From NCBI GenBank assembly GCA_012026885.1, contig VEPL01000007.1, forward strand, positions 318,409-382,408: a DNA stretch of 64,000 bases, written 5' to 3'. Both the position numbers and the translations under genes were made by a program. Of this stretch, positions 21,532 through 31,043 are shown piece by piece. Every line of letters begins with the position of its first letter. Positions within the stretch are counted from its first letter, which is position 1. This stretch comes from Betaproteobacteria bacterium. Lineage in GTDB: Bacteria > Pseudomonadota > Gammaproteobacteria > Burkholderiales > Rhodocyclaceae. The notes under the pieces are model-generated. The model was not told the origin of the DNA and did no database searches. It worked only from the letters and a program-made list of their open reading frames with translations.

Positions 21532-22294
21532 AGCCGACGACGCGCTGCTTGTCGCCGGCGGTGTCGCCCGAATTGCAGCGGTGCAGCAGGCGCACCGCGA
21601 GGCCGCGCCGGCGCGCGGCGAGCAGCAGGCCGTTCACCGGGTAAGCCCCGCAGGCCTCGTCGGGACGGATGTGCGAGTCGAATTGCACGATGCGCTGGCA
21701 GGTATCCGCATCGACCGCGCTGGCAGCGGCATAGGGCAGGAAGTGCGAGAGGTCGGAGCTGATGACGATCAGCGTCTCCGGGCCGCCCCAAAGGCGCTCG
21801 AGCACGGTGGCCACGGCTTCCGGCGGCGCATGGCCGACGGCCAGGGGAACCACGCGGAAGGCTGCCAGCACACGCTGCAGGAAGGGAAGATGCACTTCCA
21901 GCGAGTGTTCCTGCGCGTGCACCCGGTCGCTGGCGACAACGTAGGGCAGGTCGGCGATTTTCGCCACGGCTTCGCTGTCGACCGCAACCGCGCCGAGCGG
22001 CGTGGCCAGCGTGTCGGCCTCGGTCAGCGCGAGGCCGTTCACGGCGACGCGGTGGGTCGGGCCAAGCAGGATGACGCGGGTGATGGTTTCGCGCCACGGT
22101 GCGAGCAGGGCATAGGCGCGGGCGGCGGTCGATCCGGAATAGATGTAGCCGGCGTGCGGGACGATCAGCGCCTTGGGCTGGCGGGCGGCGGCGGCCGGTG
22201 CGGCGGCGAGCAGGGCATCGACGTCGCGCTGGAGGACGGCCGGGTTGCCGGGGTAGAACATGCCGGCGACGGCTGGCGGGCGGACATGGGCCAT
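21497..22294 (-). CDS. amrB: AmmeMemoRadiSam system protein B (Memo family)
   Basis: VRPPAVAGMFYPGNP...ALIVPHAGYIYSGSTAARAYALL...EHSLEVHLPFLQ...ISSDLSHF. Confidence 0.92.
   Translation of the reverse strand: MAHVRPPAVAGMFYPGNPAVLQRDVDALLAAAPAAAARQPKALIVPHAGYIYSGSTAARAYALLAPWRETITRVILLGPTHRVAVNGLALTEADTLATPLGAVAVDSEAVAKIADLPYVVASDRVHAQEHSLEVHLPFLQRVLAAFRVVPLAVGHAPPEAVATVLERLWGGPETLIVISSDLSHFLPYAAASAVDADTCQRIVQFDSHIRPDEACGAYPVNGLLLAARRRGLAVRLLHRCNSGDTAGDKQRVVGYAAFAFEEPDA
21976..21989 (-). repeat. Dispersed 14-mer copy, 13/14 (GGTTGCGGTCGACA)
   Basis: Inside amrB. Confidence 0.5.
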
Positions 22295-22304
22295 GACAGC
22301 TCCT

Positions 22305-23564
22305 TCACAGCATCAGCAGGCCGGCGCCCATGCCGGCGCCGATGGCGAGCAGGCCGGGCAGGGCATGGCGGGCGAGGCGGGCGCCGCCGATGCTGATGAC
22401 GAGACCGATCTTGAAGATCAGGTTGGCCACCAGCGCCAGCGTGACGGCGATGACCGCCTCGTGGCCGGCAACGCGCTCGAGGTTGAAGATGCGCAGGGTC
22501 GACAGCACGCTGGCGTCGGCGTCGGTGAGGCCGGAAACCAGCGCGACGATGAACAGGCCGCGGTTGCCGGCGATGTCCTGCAGCCAGGCGGCGGCGAGCA
22601 GCACGATGGCGTAGAGGAGCCCGAAGGAAATGGCGGTCTTCAGTTCGGTCGGGTTCTTGACCTCGGGCAGCGGCAGGTCGCCGGCCGCCGCCAGTGTCTT
22701 CCAGCCGTAAAGCGAGACGGCGACGCCGGGCAGGATGCCGCAGGCGAAGACGACGGCGATCGGCGTGATCAGGGCCGGCGCCACGATCCCGGCGATGATG
22801 CCGAGGCGGATCATGACCATCACGTTGGCGATCAGGATCACCAGCGCCGACATGCGCACCAGGTCGCCGTGCGCGGCGGCGTGGCGCGAGAACATCATGG
22901 TGGTTGCGGTCGACGACGCCAGGCCGCCGAAAATGCCGAGCACCGCTGCACCATGGCGGGCGCCGATGATGCGCAGGGCCATGTAGCCGCCGAGCGCGAG
23001 GCCGGAGATGAGCACCACCATCCACCAGATCTGGCGCGGGTTGATCGCCTGGTAGGGGCCGAAATCCTCGGTCGGCAGGATGGGCAGGATCACCAGCGAG
23101 AGGACGGCGAACTGGAGGATCGAGTTGATGTCCTTGGCCGTCATCTGCTTGCTGATATTGCGCAGTTCGGCCTTGAAGTAGAGCAGGATGGTCGTCGTGA
23201 TCGCCAGCATGACCGCCAGCGTCTGGTAGCCGTACCAGACCGCCGCACCGAGTCCGTAGGTGACGATGATCGCCGCTTCCGACGTGAAGCCCCGGTACTG
23301 CTCCTCCTGGCGCGACGAGAAGTTCGAGGCGACCATCGCCGCGGAAATCACGAGCAGGCCGGCAACCAGCGTCCATGGTCCACCGCCGGCCTTCTCGCCA
23401 AGCAGCGCGAACAGGCAGCCGAGCATGCACACCAGCGCGAAGGTGCGCAGCCCCGCCGCCGAGTCCGGCCGGCGCTCGCGCTCCATGCCGACCAGCAGCC
23501 CGATGCCGAGCGAGGTGGCGAACGCCTCGACGGGTCCAGCCAGTTCCGGTACGACGAAGCTCAT
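22305..23564 (-). CDS. MgtC/DUF4010-like polytopic membrane protein
   Basis: GIGLLVGMERERRPDSAAGLRTFALVCMLGCLFALLG; about 12 hydrophobic segments; 10 bp upstream of amrB on the same strand. Confidence 0.82.
   Translation of the reverse strand: MSFVVPELAGPVEAFATSLGIGLLVGMERERRPDSAAGLRTFALVCMLGCLFALLGEKAGGGPWTLVAGLLVISAAMVASNFSSRQEEQYRGFTSEAAIIVTYGLGAAVWYGYQTLAVMLAITTTILLYFKAELRNISKQMTAKDINSILQFAVLSLVILPILPTEDFGPYQAINPRQIWWMVVLISGLALGGYMALRIIGARHGAAVLGIFGGLASSTATTMMFSRHAAAHGDLVRMSALVILIANVMVMIRLGIIAGIVAPALITPIAVVFACGILPGVAVSLYGWKTLAAAGDLPLPEVKNPTELKTAISFGLLYAIVLLAAAWLQDIAGNRGLFIVALVSGLTDADASVLSTLRIFNLERVAGHEAVIAVTLALVANLIFKIGLVISIGGARLARHALPGLLAIGAGMGAGLLML
22902..22915 (+). repeat. Dispersed 14-mer copy GGTTGCGGTCGACG
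   Basis: Exact, antisense inside the DUF4010 gene. Confidence 0.6.
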
Positions 23565-23604
23565 GCGCGGCCTTTCATTCTCCCTATGAAGGTAAAATTA
23601 AGCC

Positions 23605-24291
23605 ATGCCACGCCATTACGCAATCGTTCCCGCTGCCGGCAGCGGCGCCCGCTTCGGTGCCGGGCGTCCGAAGCAGTATCTCGACCTGCTCGGGCGCCCG
23701 CTGCTTTTCCATACGCTGGCCGCCCTGGCCGCCTGTTCCGCCATCGAGCGGGTGTGGGTGGTGCTCGCCCCGGACGATGCCGAATGGGCAACGTACGACT
23801 GGTCGGAACTCGGGCACAAGGTCGAGACCCTGCGCTGCGGCGGTGCCACGCGTGCCGACAGCGTGCGCAACGGCCTTCAGGCAGCGGCGATGGTCGCGGC
23901 CGACGATGACTGGGTGCTGGTCCACGACGCGGCGCGGCCGTGCCTGAGCCAGGCCATGCTCGCCGCACTGACCGCCGAACTGGCCGATGACCCGGTCGGC
24001 GGTATCCTCGCCGTGCCGGTTGCCGACACCCTCAAGCGGGCCGACGACGTGCGCCGCGTCGCTGCGACCGAGCCGCGCGACGGGCTCTGGCAGGCGCAGA
24101 CGCCGCAGATGTTCCGCTACGGCCTGCTGCGCGGTGCGCTCGAACAGCACCGCGAAGTGACCGACGAGGCCGGCGCCATCGAGGCGGCGGGCTACCGGCC
24201 GCGCCTGGTGGCCGGCGACGCGACCAATCTCAAGGTCACCTATCCCGCCGATCTCGCGCTGGCGGCCATGATCCTCAGGGGCAGACGATGA
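23605..24291 (+). CDS. ispD: 2-C-methyl-D-erythritol 4-phosphate cytidylyltransferase
   Basis: [42 protein letters not shown]. Confidence 0.95.
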   Translation: MPRHYAIVPAAGSGARFGAGRPKQYLDLLGRPLLFHTLAALAACSAIERVWVVLAPDDAEWATYDWSELGHKVETLRCGGATRADSVRNGLQAAAMVAADDDWVLVHDAARPCLSQAMLAALTAELADDPVGGILAVPVADTLKRADDVRRVAATEPRDGLWQAQTPQMFRYGLLRGALEQHREVTDEAGAIEAAGYRPRLVAGDATNLKVTYPADLALAAMILRGRR

Positions 24292-24767
24292 ACTTCCGAG
24301 TCGGGCAGGGCTATGACGTGCATCGGCTGGTGCCGGGGCGCAAGCTGATCCTCGGCGGTGTCGAGATCCCGCATGCAACCGGTCTGCTCGGGCATTCCGA
24401 CGCTGACGCCCTGCTGCATGCAATTACCGACGCGCTGCTCGGCGCCGCCGGCCTCGGCGACATCGGCCGGCATTTCCCCGACAGCGATCCGCGTTACGCC
24501 GGTGCCGACAGCCGCGTGCTGCTGCGCGCCGCCGTCGCGCTGCTGGCGGAGCAGGGCTGGCGGCCGATCAACGTCGATGCGACGCTGATCGCCCAGCAGC
24601 CCAAGCTCGCGCCGCACGCCGCGGCGATGGTCGCCAATGTCGCGGTCGACCTCGGAATAGAGGCAGATTCCGTGAACATCAAGGGCAAGACCAACGAGAA
24701 GCTCGGCTACCTCGGCCGCGAGGAAGCGATCGAGGCGCAGGCCGTGGTGCTCATTACCCGTGACTGA
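24288..24767 (+). CDS. ispF: 2-C-methyl-D-erythritol 2,4-cyclodiphosphate synthase
   Basis: [29 protein letters not shown]...[30 protein letters not shown]. Confidence 0.97.
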   Translation: MNFRVGQGYDVHRLVPGRKLILGGVEIPHATGLLGHSDADALLHAITDALLGAAGLGDIGRHFPDSDPRYAGADSRVLLRAAVALLAEQGWRPINVDATLIAQQPKLAPHAAAMVANVAVDLGIEADSVNIKGKTNEKLGYLGREEAIEAQAVVLITRD

Positions 24768-25326
24768 AACGGCGGCGGACGGGCGCGCAGGCGAAACCGC
24801 CCGCGTCTTTTTCGCCCTCTGGCCGCTGGCCTCGCTGGCGGCAGAACTGTCCGCGATCGCGGCGCGTTGGGCACAGAGCGCTGGCGGTCGGGCAACGCGG
24901 CGCGACACCATCCATCTGACGCTGGCCTTCCTCGGCGACGTGCCGACCGCGCGTCTCGGCGCGTTGCGCCGCGCGGCCGAAAGGGTCCGCGGCGAATCGT
25001 TCGATCTCACGCTAAACCGGGCCGGTGTCTGGCGCCACAACCGCATTGCCTGGGTTGGCGCCGACACGGTCCCGCCCGCGCTCGCCGGATTGGCTGGCAG
25101 TCTGGCAGGCGAGCTCGCCGCCGCCGGCTTCGCCGTTGCCGATCCCGGCCGGCGCTTTGTTCCCCACGTCACCCTTGTGCGCAAGGTTCTCGATCTAACC
25201 TCAGTGGCGCCACCATTCGCGCCGCTTCTCTGGCGCTGCGACCGCTTCGTGCTGGTGCGGTCACGGCTCTCCGCGAAAGGTTCGGATTACGAGCAAGTGG
25301 CGGAAACTCCTCTTTTACTACTATGA
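24760..25326 (+). CDS. thpR: RNA 2',3'-cyclic phosphodiesterase (2H family)
   Basis: Two H-x-T/S motifs: [12 protein letters not shown] and VPHVTLVRK. Confidence 0.87.
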   Translation: MTETAADGRAGETARVFFALWPLASLAAELSAIAARWAQSAGGRATRRDTIHLTLAFLGDVPTARLGALRRAAERVRGESFDLTLNRAGVWRHNRIAWVGADTVPPALAGLAGSLAGELAAAGFAVADPGRRFVPHVTLVRKVLDLTSVAPPFAPLLWRCDRFVLVRSRLSAKGSDYEQVAETPLLLL

Positions 25327-25335
25327 GGTCGTTTC

Positions 25336-28300
25336 CTATCTTGATGCGGTCTTCATTTGCTCGAGAATCGCTATCGTCTTGACGCTCACCGTGGTTACCC
25401 GCATCAGCAGATCGACGACCTTTTCCTTGTAATCGGCAAAGCGGTAGGTATCGAATTTCTCGCGGATGGTCGGGTCCTTGGGTTTCTTTTCCTTGTACTG
25501 GTCGAGTATCCATTCCAGCGCCGAGCGGTTGCCGAGCCTGTAGTCCCAGGCTTCGGACGGAATGCCGGCAAGCGTGGTTTCACTGTCGAGCCGGATGCGG
25601 CCGGTGTCCGGCTCGGCCTTGAGCATGGCTCTGGGCAGCTGTCCGGCAGCGACGGCCTTCTCGTCGGGGATGTCGGTGCGCACCAGCGCAAAGTGTTCGA
25701 CGGCCTCGTAGCCGATGTGGAGGCCCATCAGCGCGCTGCCCCACCCGGCCCACTGCCAGAAGTTGGGGTAAAAGGGGATGCGGGGGAATTCGCGTTTCAG
25801 GTTTTGCGCGTACTTCTCGCGGTAGACCGGATCGTGCAGCACGGCGTAGCAGTAGTGGAAAATGGCTTCCTTGGTGATCTTGCGGGAGCTCTTGCCGGTG
25901 CCGGTTTCGGGTTTGTAGTGATCGGTGAATTGCTTCAGCGCCCAGTCGGTGATGTTGTCTGTCTTCTCTTCGCTCTTAAATATATTCAGTGGAATGCAAA
26001 TTGAGCCAGCTGCAGCACCAACGTAATGCAAATCGACCGGGCGATCAGTCGAGCACGCCAGCCAAGGTTTCTGAGCTGTCGGATCAGTCACCACGACACA
26101 TGGATTTTCAACGCCAACAGGCGATACCGCTTCAAGCGAGCCTGGCCGATCGATAAGTAGGTCCGACTGATAGACGTATGGCGATACGAAAGGTCTATAC
26201 GCTGCGGTCCGAATACGTTCAGGAGTGAACGGCTCGCGACAAACCTTCATCGCACGCCGCTTCAGCGTTTCTGACCATTTAATCAGTGCTGAGAACTCAT
26301 TTGATTGGGCAGAATGCGATTCATACAAAGCAAGTAGATGTTCAACTTTCTCGACTAGAGCCTGCTTGCTAAATTCATATACCCACTCATCACGGTTAGT
26401 GGAAATTCCCAACGTATAGAGCTTGAAAATCGTACGGCCTTTTCCCAGCGCCTTTGATGATTTCGCATCTTTGCTCACCAATGGCATCAACAACTCGAAG
26501 TCATTGCTGGTGAGGTTGATCCAGTTGTGCTTCGCGTCCGGCACGACTTCCTCGAAGGCCATGTCGCCGATTCGGGCGCTGTTCAGGAAGGCAAGCTTTT
26601 CCTCGGCCGTCTCCAGCTCCGGCCGCCGCGCATAAAAAATCCGGCAGCCCTTCTGCTTGGCGCGCTTGACCATGAAGCTGATGGCGACACCGGTCTGGAT
26701 GCCGAACACGTTGTGGGTGGTGCCGGATAGCCTGGGGTTGGCACGCACATCGCCACCGAGGTCGACGATGCGGATTTCATTGAATTCCTTCGCTGCACAG
26801 GCGCGGAAGCCGTCGAAGGTGCGGCTGTCGATGAAACTGCGGTTGGTGATGAAGGCGAGCACGCCGTTTTCGTCCAGCCGGTCCGCCGCCCAGCGGAAGA
26901 AGCGCGAATACATGTCGTACACCTTGGTCTTCTGCGCGGTGCTGGCGGCAATGTAGGTTTCCTTGATGCGCTTGTCGATCTCGGGGTATTCGCGGTTCTT
27001 GTTGTTTTCGTTCTCGTTGAGCTGGTTGGCGTTGTACGGCGGGTTGCCGATGATGACGCTGATGCGGCGGCTGTTCTGCACGCGGATGCGTTTGACGTTG
27101 TCGTCGGATACCGAGCCGAACAGGTCATCCATGTGGCCGGCATGCTTGCGCAGGGCGTAGGTGTTGTCGAGGGTGTCGACGAAGCACAGGCCGGGGAACT
27201 CCTCGTACTCGCCCATCACCGAGGCGTAGGTGGCCTCGATGTTCAGGTTGGCGACGTAATAGGGCAGGATCGCGACTTCGTTGGCATGCAGTTCGTGCCG
27301 GTATTTCTGCTTGAGCCTGGCGGGCTGGCCGCGGAAGTGCTCGATCAGTTCGCAGATGAAGGTGCCGGTACCGGTGGCGGGGTCGAGCAGGTGCACGTCC
27401 TTGTCGACGAGGCTGCGCTTGAAATGCTGCTCGCACAGCCAGTCGGCACTTTCGATCATGAAGCGGACGATTTCGTTGGGCGTATAGACGACGCCCAGCC
27501 GGTCGGCGGCCTTCGGGTTGTAGACCTTGTAGAAGTTTTCGTAGATAGCCTTGAGGAAGGCCTGCTTTTCGTGGTGGGTGTCGATTTCGGCAGCGGCCTT
27601 GCGGATGGCGCTGTAATAGGCCGCGAGCCCCTTGAGCGTCTGGTGCTTGGTGTTGCCGGTGAAGAAGGTGGCTTCGAGCTTGTGAAGCTCACAGGCGATG
27701 TTGTTGTCTTCGTGATAGTTGGTGCCGGGAAACACGGCCGCGAATACTTCGCCGGTGAGGATGTGCTGGATCAGCATTTCGCGCACGTCGGCTTCGATCA
27801 GGCTCGGGTTGATGGCCTCCTGCGCGTGGGCCAGAAAATCGCCTGCTGCCTTGCGAAAGGCCGACGCAGCCTTGAGCGACTGCTCGATCATGGCGCGTAG
27901 CGATTCGAGCACGGCGGGCAGGTCGAGCTTGAACTGCTCGACCGCCTTGCGGAAGGCCTCGATCTCCGGCCGCTCGTAAGCGAAGAAGAGCTTGAGGAGC
28001 TTTTCCAGCTGCGCCACTTCGGCGACACCGCAGCGCATGACTTCCTCGCCGTGCTGAATCAGTACGACCTGAGTGGAATCCTCGAAGAGGATATTGGTCT
28101 TGGGATAGCCGCGCTTGAACTTGTTGGCGATCTCGGCATCGAGGTCGTCCTTCTCGTCCTTGGCCTCCCAATAGCCGAAGGGGACGCGCAAGGTGTGCAG
28201 CAGCGCCCCATCGACGTAGCGGCGCTCCTTGGTCCGGGTTTCGAGTTCGTATTCGGGAATGAAAGTCAGGTCGAGCGAGCGGCCCCAAGCCTTCAGCAAA

Positions 28301-28452
28301 TCCTTGAAGGCTTCCCGAACCACGGATTCGCGATGCGTGCCGGATACCTTCTTGAGCGTGGCGAGTTCGCCGAGGTATTTGTTGATAAGTAGTTGGCTCA
28401 ACGGACTCTCCAGCCAGATATCGAGAATTAATGCAGAGGATGCGTGGAGCAT
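25336..28452 (-). CDS. Type ISP-like restriction/modification enzyme (nuclease-like N-terminus plus N6-adenine methylase)
   Basis: 1038 aa; nuclease-like RRYVDGALL...FGYWEAKDEKDD; methylase motif I LLDPATGTGTFICELIEHF and motif IV IGNPPYNANQLNENENNKNREYPEIDKRI; no Walker A/DEAD helicase motif seen. Confidence 0.82.
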   Translation of the reverse strand: MLHASSALILDIWLESPLSQLLINKYLGELATLKKVSGTHRESVVREAFKDLLKAWGRSLDLTFIPEYELETRTKERRYVDGALLHTLRVPFGYWEAKDEKDDLDAEIANKFKRGYPKTNILFEDSTQVVLIQHGEEVMRCGVAEVAQLEKLLKLFFAYERPEIEAFRKAVEQFKLDLPAVLESLRAMIEQSLKAASAFRKAAGDFLAHAQEAINPSLIEADVREMLIQHILTGEVFAAVFPGTNYHEDNNIACELHKLEATFFTGNTKHQTLKGLAAYYSAIRKAAAEIDTHHEKQAFLKAIYENFYKVYNPKAADRLGVVYTPNEIVRFMIESADWLCEQHFKRSLVDKDVHLLDPATGTGTFICELIEHFRGQPARLKQKYRHELHANEVAILPYYVANLNIEATYASVMGEYEEFPGLCFVDTLDNTYALRKHAGHMDDLFGSVSDDNVKRIRVQNSRRISVIIGNPPYNANQLNENENNKNREYPEIDKRIKETYIAASTAQKTKVYDMYSRFFRWAADRLDENGVLAFITNRSFIDSRTFDGFRACAAKEFNEIRIVDLGGDVRANPRLSGTTHNVFGIQTGVAISFMVKRAKQKGCRIFYARRPELETAEEKLAFLNSARIGDMAFEEVVPDAKHNWINLTSNDFELLMPLVSKDAKSSKALGKGRTIFKLYTLGISTNRDEWVYEFSKQALVEKVEHLLALYESHSAQSNEFSALIKWSETLKRRAMKVCREPFTPERIRTAAYRPFVSPYVYQSDLLIDRPGSLEAVSPVGVENPCVVVTDPTAQKPWLACSTDRPVDLHYVGAAAGSICIPLNIFKSEEKTDNITDWALKQFTDHYKPETGTGKSSRKITKEAIFHYCYAVLHDPVYREKYAQNLKREFPRIPFYPNFWQWAGWGSALMGLHIGYEAVEHFALVRTDIPDEKAVAAGQLPRAMLKAEPDTGRIRLDSETTLAGIPSEAWDYRLGNRSALEWILDQYKEKKPKDPTIREKFDTYRFADYKEKVVDLLMRVTTVSVKTIAILEQMKTASR

Positions 28453-28469
28453 TCTCGCATAGAGGTCTT

Positions 28470-29786
28470 TCAGCCGATTCTCGGCACCGCCGCCAGTATC
28501 GTCAGCCGAGCGATCAGCCCGCCGCCCGGGTTGGGCAAGAGATCGAGTCGTCCCCCGTGCAGCCGCGCGACGCGGTCGACGATGGCCAGTCCCAGGCCGG
28601 TGCCGGCGGCATTGCTGCGTGCGGCGTCGAGCCGGGCAAAGGGGCGCTTGAGGCGCTCAGCCTCGCCCTCGGGAATGCCGGGGCCGCGGTCGCCGACCTC
28701 GATGCGGATTTCGCCGCCGGCCAGCGTGGCCGAGAGGGTGAGTTCGCCGCTCCCGTACTTGGCGGCGTTGTCGACCAGGTTGGCGATGGCGCGGGCGAGC
28801 GCGCGGGGGCGGACGATTGCCGGCGGCAGCGCTGCGAAGTCGGTGCGCAGCGGCCGGCCGATGCGCTGCTGGTGGGCAGCGATGTCGGTGAGCAGGGCGC
28901 CGAGGTCAGTGGCGACCGGCGCCTCGCCGTCATCGGTTCGCGCGAAGTCGAGGAACTGGCCGATGATGCCTTCCATCTGACCGATGTCGGCGATGACCGC
29001 TTCCCGGGCACCTTCGTCGGCGATGCTCAGTTCGGCTTCGAGGCGCAGGCGGGTCAGCGGCGTGCGCAGGTCGTGCGAGATGCCGGCGAGCACCTCGGAG
29101 CGATCCTTTTCGAGGCGGGCGAGATCGCCGGCCATGGCGTTGAAGGCGGCGGCGAGTTGGCGCAGTTCCGCGGCGCCGGTCTCGGGCAAGGTGTCGGGCA
29201 GTTGGCCGCGGCCGACCGCCTCGGCCGAGCGGGCCAGCGCACGCAGCGGCCGGCTGGTGCGCGAGGCGATCAGCCAGGCGACGACGAGCGCGAAGGCGAG
29301 CCCGATAGCGCCCCAGGCCAGCCAGTGCCGCGCGACTGTGCGGGTGGCCCGCTCGGGCGGCAGGATCAGCCAGTATTCCTCCTCGTCGTCGTCCTCGAGG
29401 CGGAAGCTGACCCAGAAGCCGGCGACCCCATCGACCTCGGCGGCGGTCCGCGTGTAGGGGCCCAGCCGGGCCGCCAGTTCGCGCTGCATCAGCCTGTGGA
29501 AACGAGAATCGGGCAGCGGTTCGATGCGGTCTTCGGCTTCGGCGGGCAGCAGGCGGATGCCCTCGCGCGTCGACAGTTCGGCAAACAGGCCCGGGCGGCG
29601 TTCCGGGGCGGCGGCGAAAAGGGCGGCCCGGATCAGGTTGACCGCGGAAGCCGCCAGCTGCGCCGATTCGCGGGCGCGCGGCTCGGCCTCGATATGGCGG
29701 AAGAGGGTGATCCAGACGGCGGTGGAGGCAAGGAGCAGCGCGGCCAGGAGCAGGAAGGTCCGGGCCAGCAGGCTCTGCGGCATCAT
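28470..29786 (-). CDS. envZ: EnvZ-like sensor histidine kinase
   Basis: HAMP-like linker, H-box GISHDLRTPLTRLRLEAEL, N-box NLVDNAAKYG, G-boxes DRGPGIPEGE / GTGLGLAIV. Confidence 0.88.
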   Translation of the reverse strand: MMPQSLLARTFLLLAALLLASTAVWITLFRHIEAEPRARESAQLAASAVNLIRAALFAAAPERRPGLFAELSTREGIRLLPAEAEDRIEPLPDSRFHRLMQRELAARLGPYTRTAAEVDGVAGFWVSFRLEDDDEEEYWLILPPERATRTVARHWLAWGAIGLAFALVVAWLIASRTSRPLRALARSAEAVGRGQLPDTLPETGAAELRQLAAAFNAMAGDLARLEKDRSEVLAGISHDLRTPLTRLRLEAELSIADEGAREAVIADIGQMEGIIGQFLDFARTDDGEAPVATDLGALLTDIAAHQQRIGRPLRTDFAALPPAIVRPRALARAIANLVDNAAKYGSGELTLSATLAGGEIRIEVGDRGPGIPEGEAERLKRPFARLDAARSNAAGTGLGLAIVDRVARLHGGRLDLLPNPGGGLIARLTILAAVPRIG

Positions 29787-30505
29787 GGCCGGGCGGCGCC
29801 GTCCGGCACGAAGACATAGCCGAAGCCCCACACCGTCTGCAGGTAGCGCGGCTGCGCCGGGTCCTTCTCGACCAGCTTGCGCAGGCGCGACACCTGCACG
29901 TCGATGGCGCGGTCGAACGGCCCCTGCTCGCGGCCGCGGGCGAGCGCCATCAGCTTGTCGCGCGACAGCGGCTGGCCCGGGTGCTGGAGCAGCACCTTGA
30001 GCACGGCGAACTCGCCGGTGGTCAGCGCCTGCAGCTGTTCGGCCCGCTTGAGGCTGCGCGCCGCCAGGTCGACCTCGACGTCGCCGAAGCGGATGACCTC
30101 GGCGGATTCCGGTGCACCCGGCGGGCTGCCGGCCTGGCGGCGCAGGACGGCATGGATGCGGGCGAGCAGCTCGCGCGGGTTGAACGGCTTGGGCAGGTAG
30201 TCATCGGCACCCATCTCGAGGCCGACGATGCGGTCGACGTCCTCGCCGCGCGCGGTGAGCATGATGATCGGCGTGTTGTCGCCGGTGCCGCGCAGGCGCC
30301 GGCAGATCGACAGGCCGTCCTCGCCGGGCAGCATGAGGTCGAGGATGAGCAGGTCGAAATGTTCGCGGCCGCGCAGCTTGTCCATGTGGGCGGCATCGCC
30401 GGCGGCGCGCACGGCGAAGCCCTGCTCGCCGAGGTAGCGGGTCAGCAGGTCGCGCAGGCGGACGTCGTCGTCGATGACCAGGATGCGGTGTTGGCGTTCG
30501 TTCAT
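29783..30505 (-). CDS. ompR: OmpR-like response regulator
   Basis: MNERQHRILVIDDDVRLRDLLTRYLGEQGF...LMLPGEDGLSICRRLR...winged-helix C-terminus; overlaps envZ by ATGA. Confidence 0.92.
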   Translation of the reverse strand: MNERQHRILVIDDDVRLRDLLTRYLGEQGFAVRAAGDAAHMDKLRGREHFDLLILDLMLPGEDGLSICRRLRGTGDNTPIIMLTARGEDVDRIVGLEMGADDYLPKPFNPRELLARIHAVLRRQAGSPPGAPESAEVIRFGDVEVDLAARSLKRAEQLQALTTGEFAVLKVLLQHPGQPLSRDKLMALARGREQGPFDRAIDVQVSRLRKLVEKDPAQPRYLQTVWGFGYVFVPDGAARP

Positions 30506-30647
30506 GGCGCTCAGCATAGGGTCCCCGCAGCCGCGCGGGCAGGGCAATGGTAACAAGCTTTTTCGCTGCGACCGGCGGAAACGTCTTGTTACAAAGCGCC
30601 CGCCGACAGGCTGCAGCCGTCCGCCCGGGCGATGCCAGAATGCGGTC

Positions 30648-30998
30648 ATGCCCCTGATCAGACTGCCCGCCGCACGCGTTTCGCTGGCTTGCGCCCTGCG
30701 CGGCCTGTGCCTGCTTGCGGCGCTCGCCGCCGGCGGCAGCGCGTTCGGGCAGGGCGGGCGGGGTGGCGGACCGTGGGCGCCGCCGGGAGCGATGGAGCCC
30801 GAGCAGCGGCGCATGATGCGCGACGAGATGCGCGAGCACTGGCGCCAGATGCCGCCGGAAGACCGCCAGCGCCTGCGCGAGGACCGCCGCGAGCGCTGGC
30901 AGCAGATGCCACCCGAGGATCGCCAGCGCCTGCGCGAGGAGATGCGTGCCGGCGGCTTCGGCGGCGGGCGCGAGGGGCCGCGCGGCGGCCGCCACTGA
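30648..30998 (+). CDS. Small secreted Arg/Met/Gln-rich protein with internal duplication (DUF3106-like)
   Basis: Signal-peptide-like N-terminus; repeated HWRQMPPEDRQRLREDRRERWQQMPPEDRQRLREEMR; divergent from ompR. Confidence 0.6.
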   Translation: MPLIRLPAARVSLACALRGLCLLAALAAGGSAFGQGGRGGGPWAPPGAMEPEQRRMMRDEMREHWRQMPPEDRQRLREDRRERWQQMPPEDRQRLREEMRAGGFGGGREGPRGGRH

Positions 30999-31043
30999 CC
31001 GCCGCCTTCGGTGCGCGGGAGGCGCTCCGGTAGAATGCGGGCG

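Noticed and set aside
30239-30248. Shorter core TGCGGTCGAC occurrences (e.g. 30239, 61994, 10556) as members of the dispersed repeat
   Set aside because: These are readily explained by ordinary V-D-R/D-R codon strings; only the extended 14-mer form is treated as signal.
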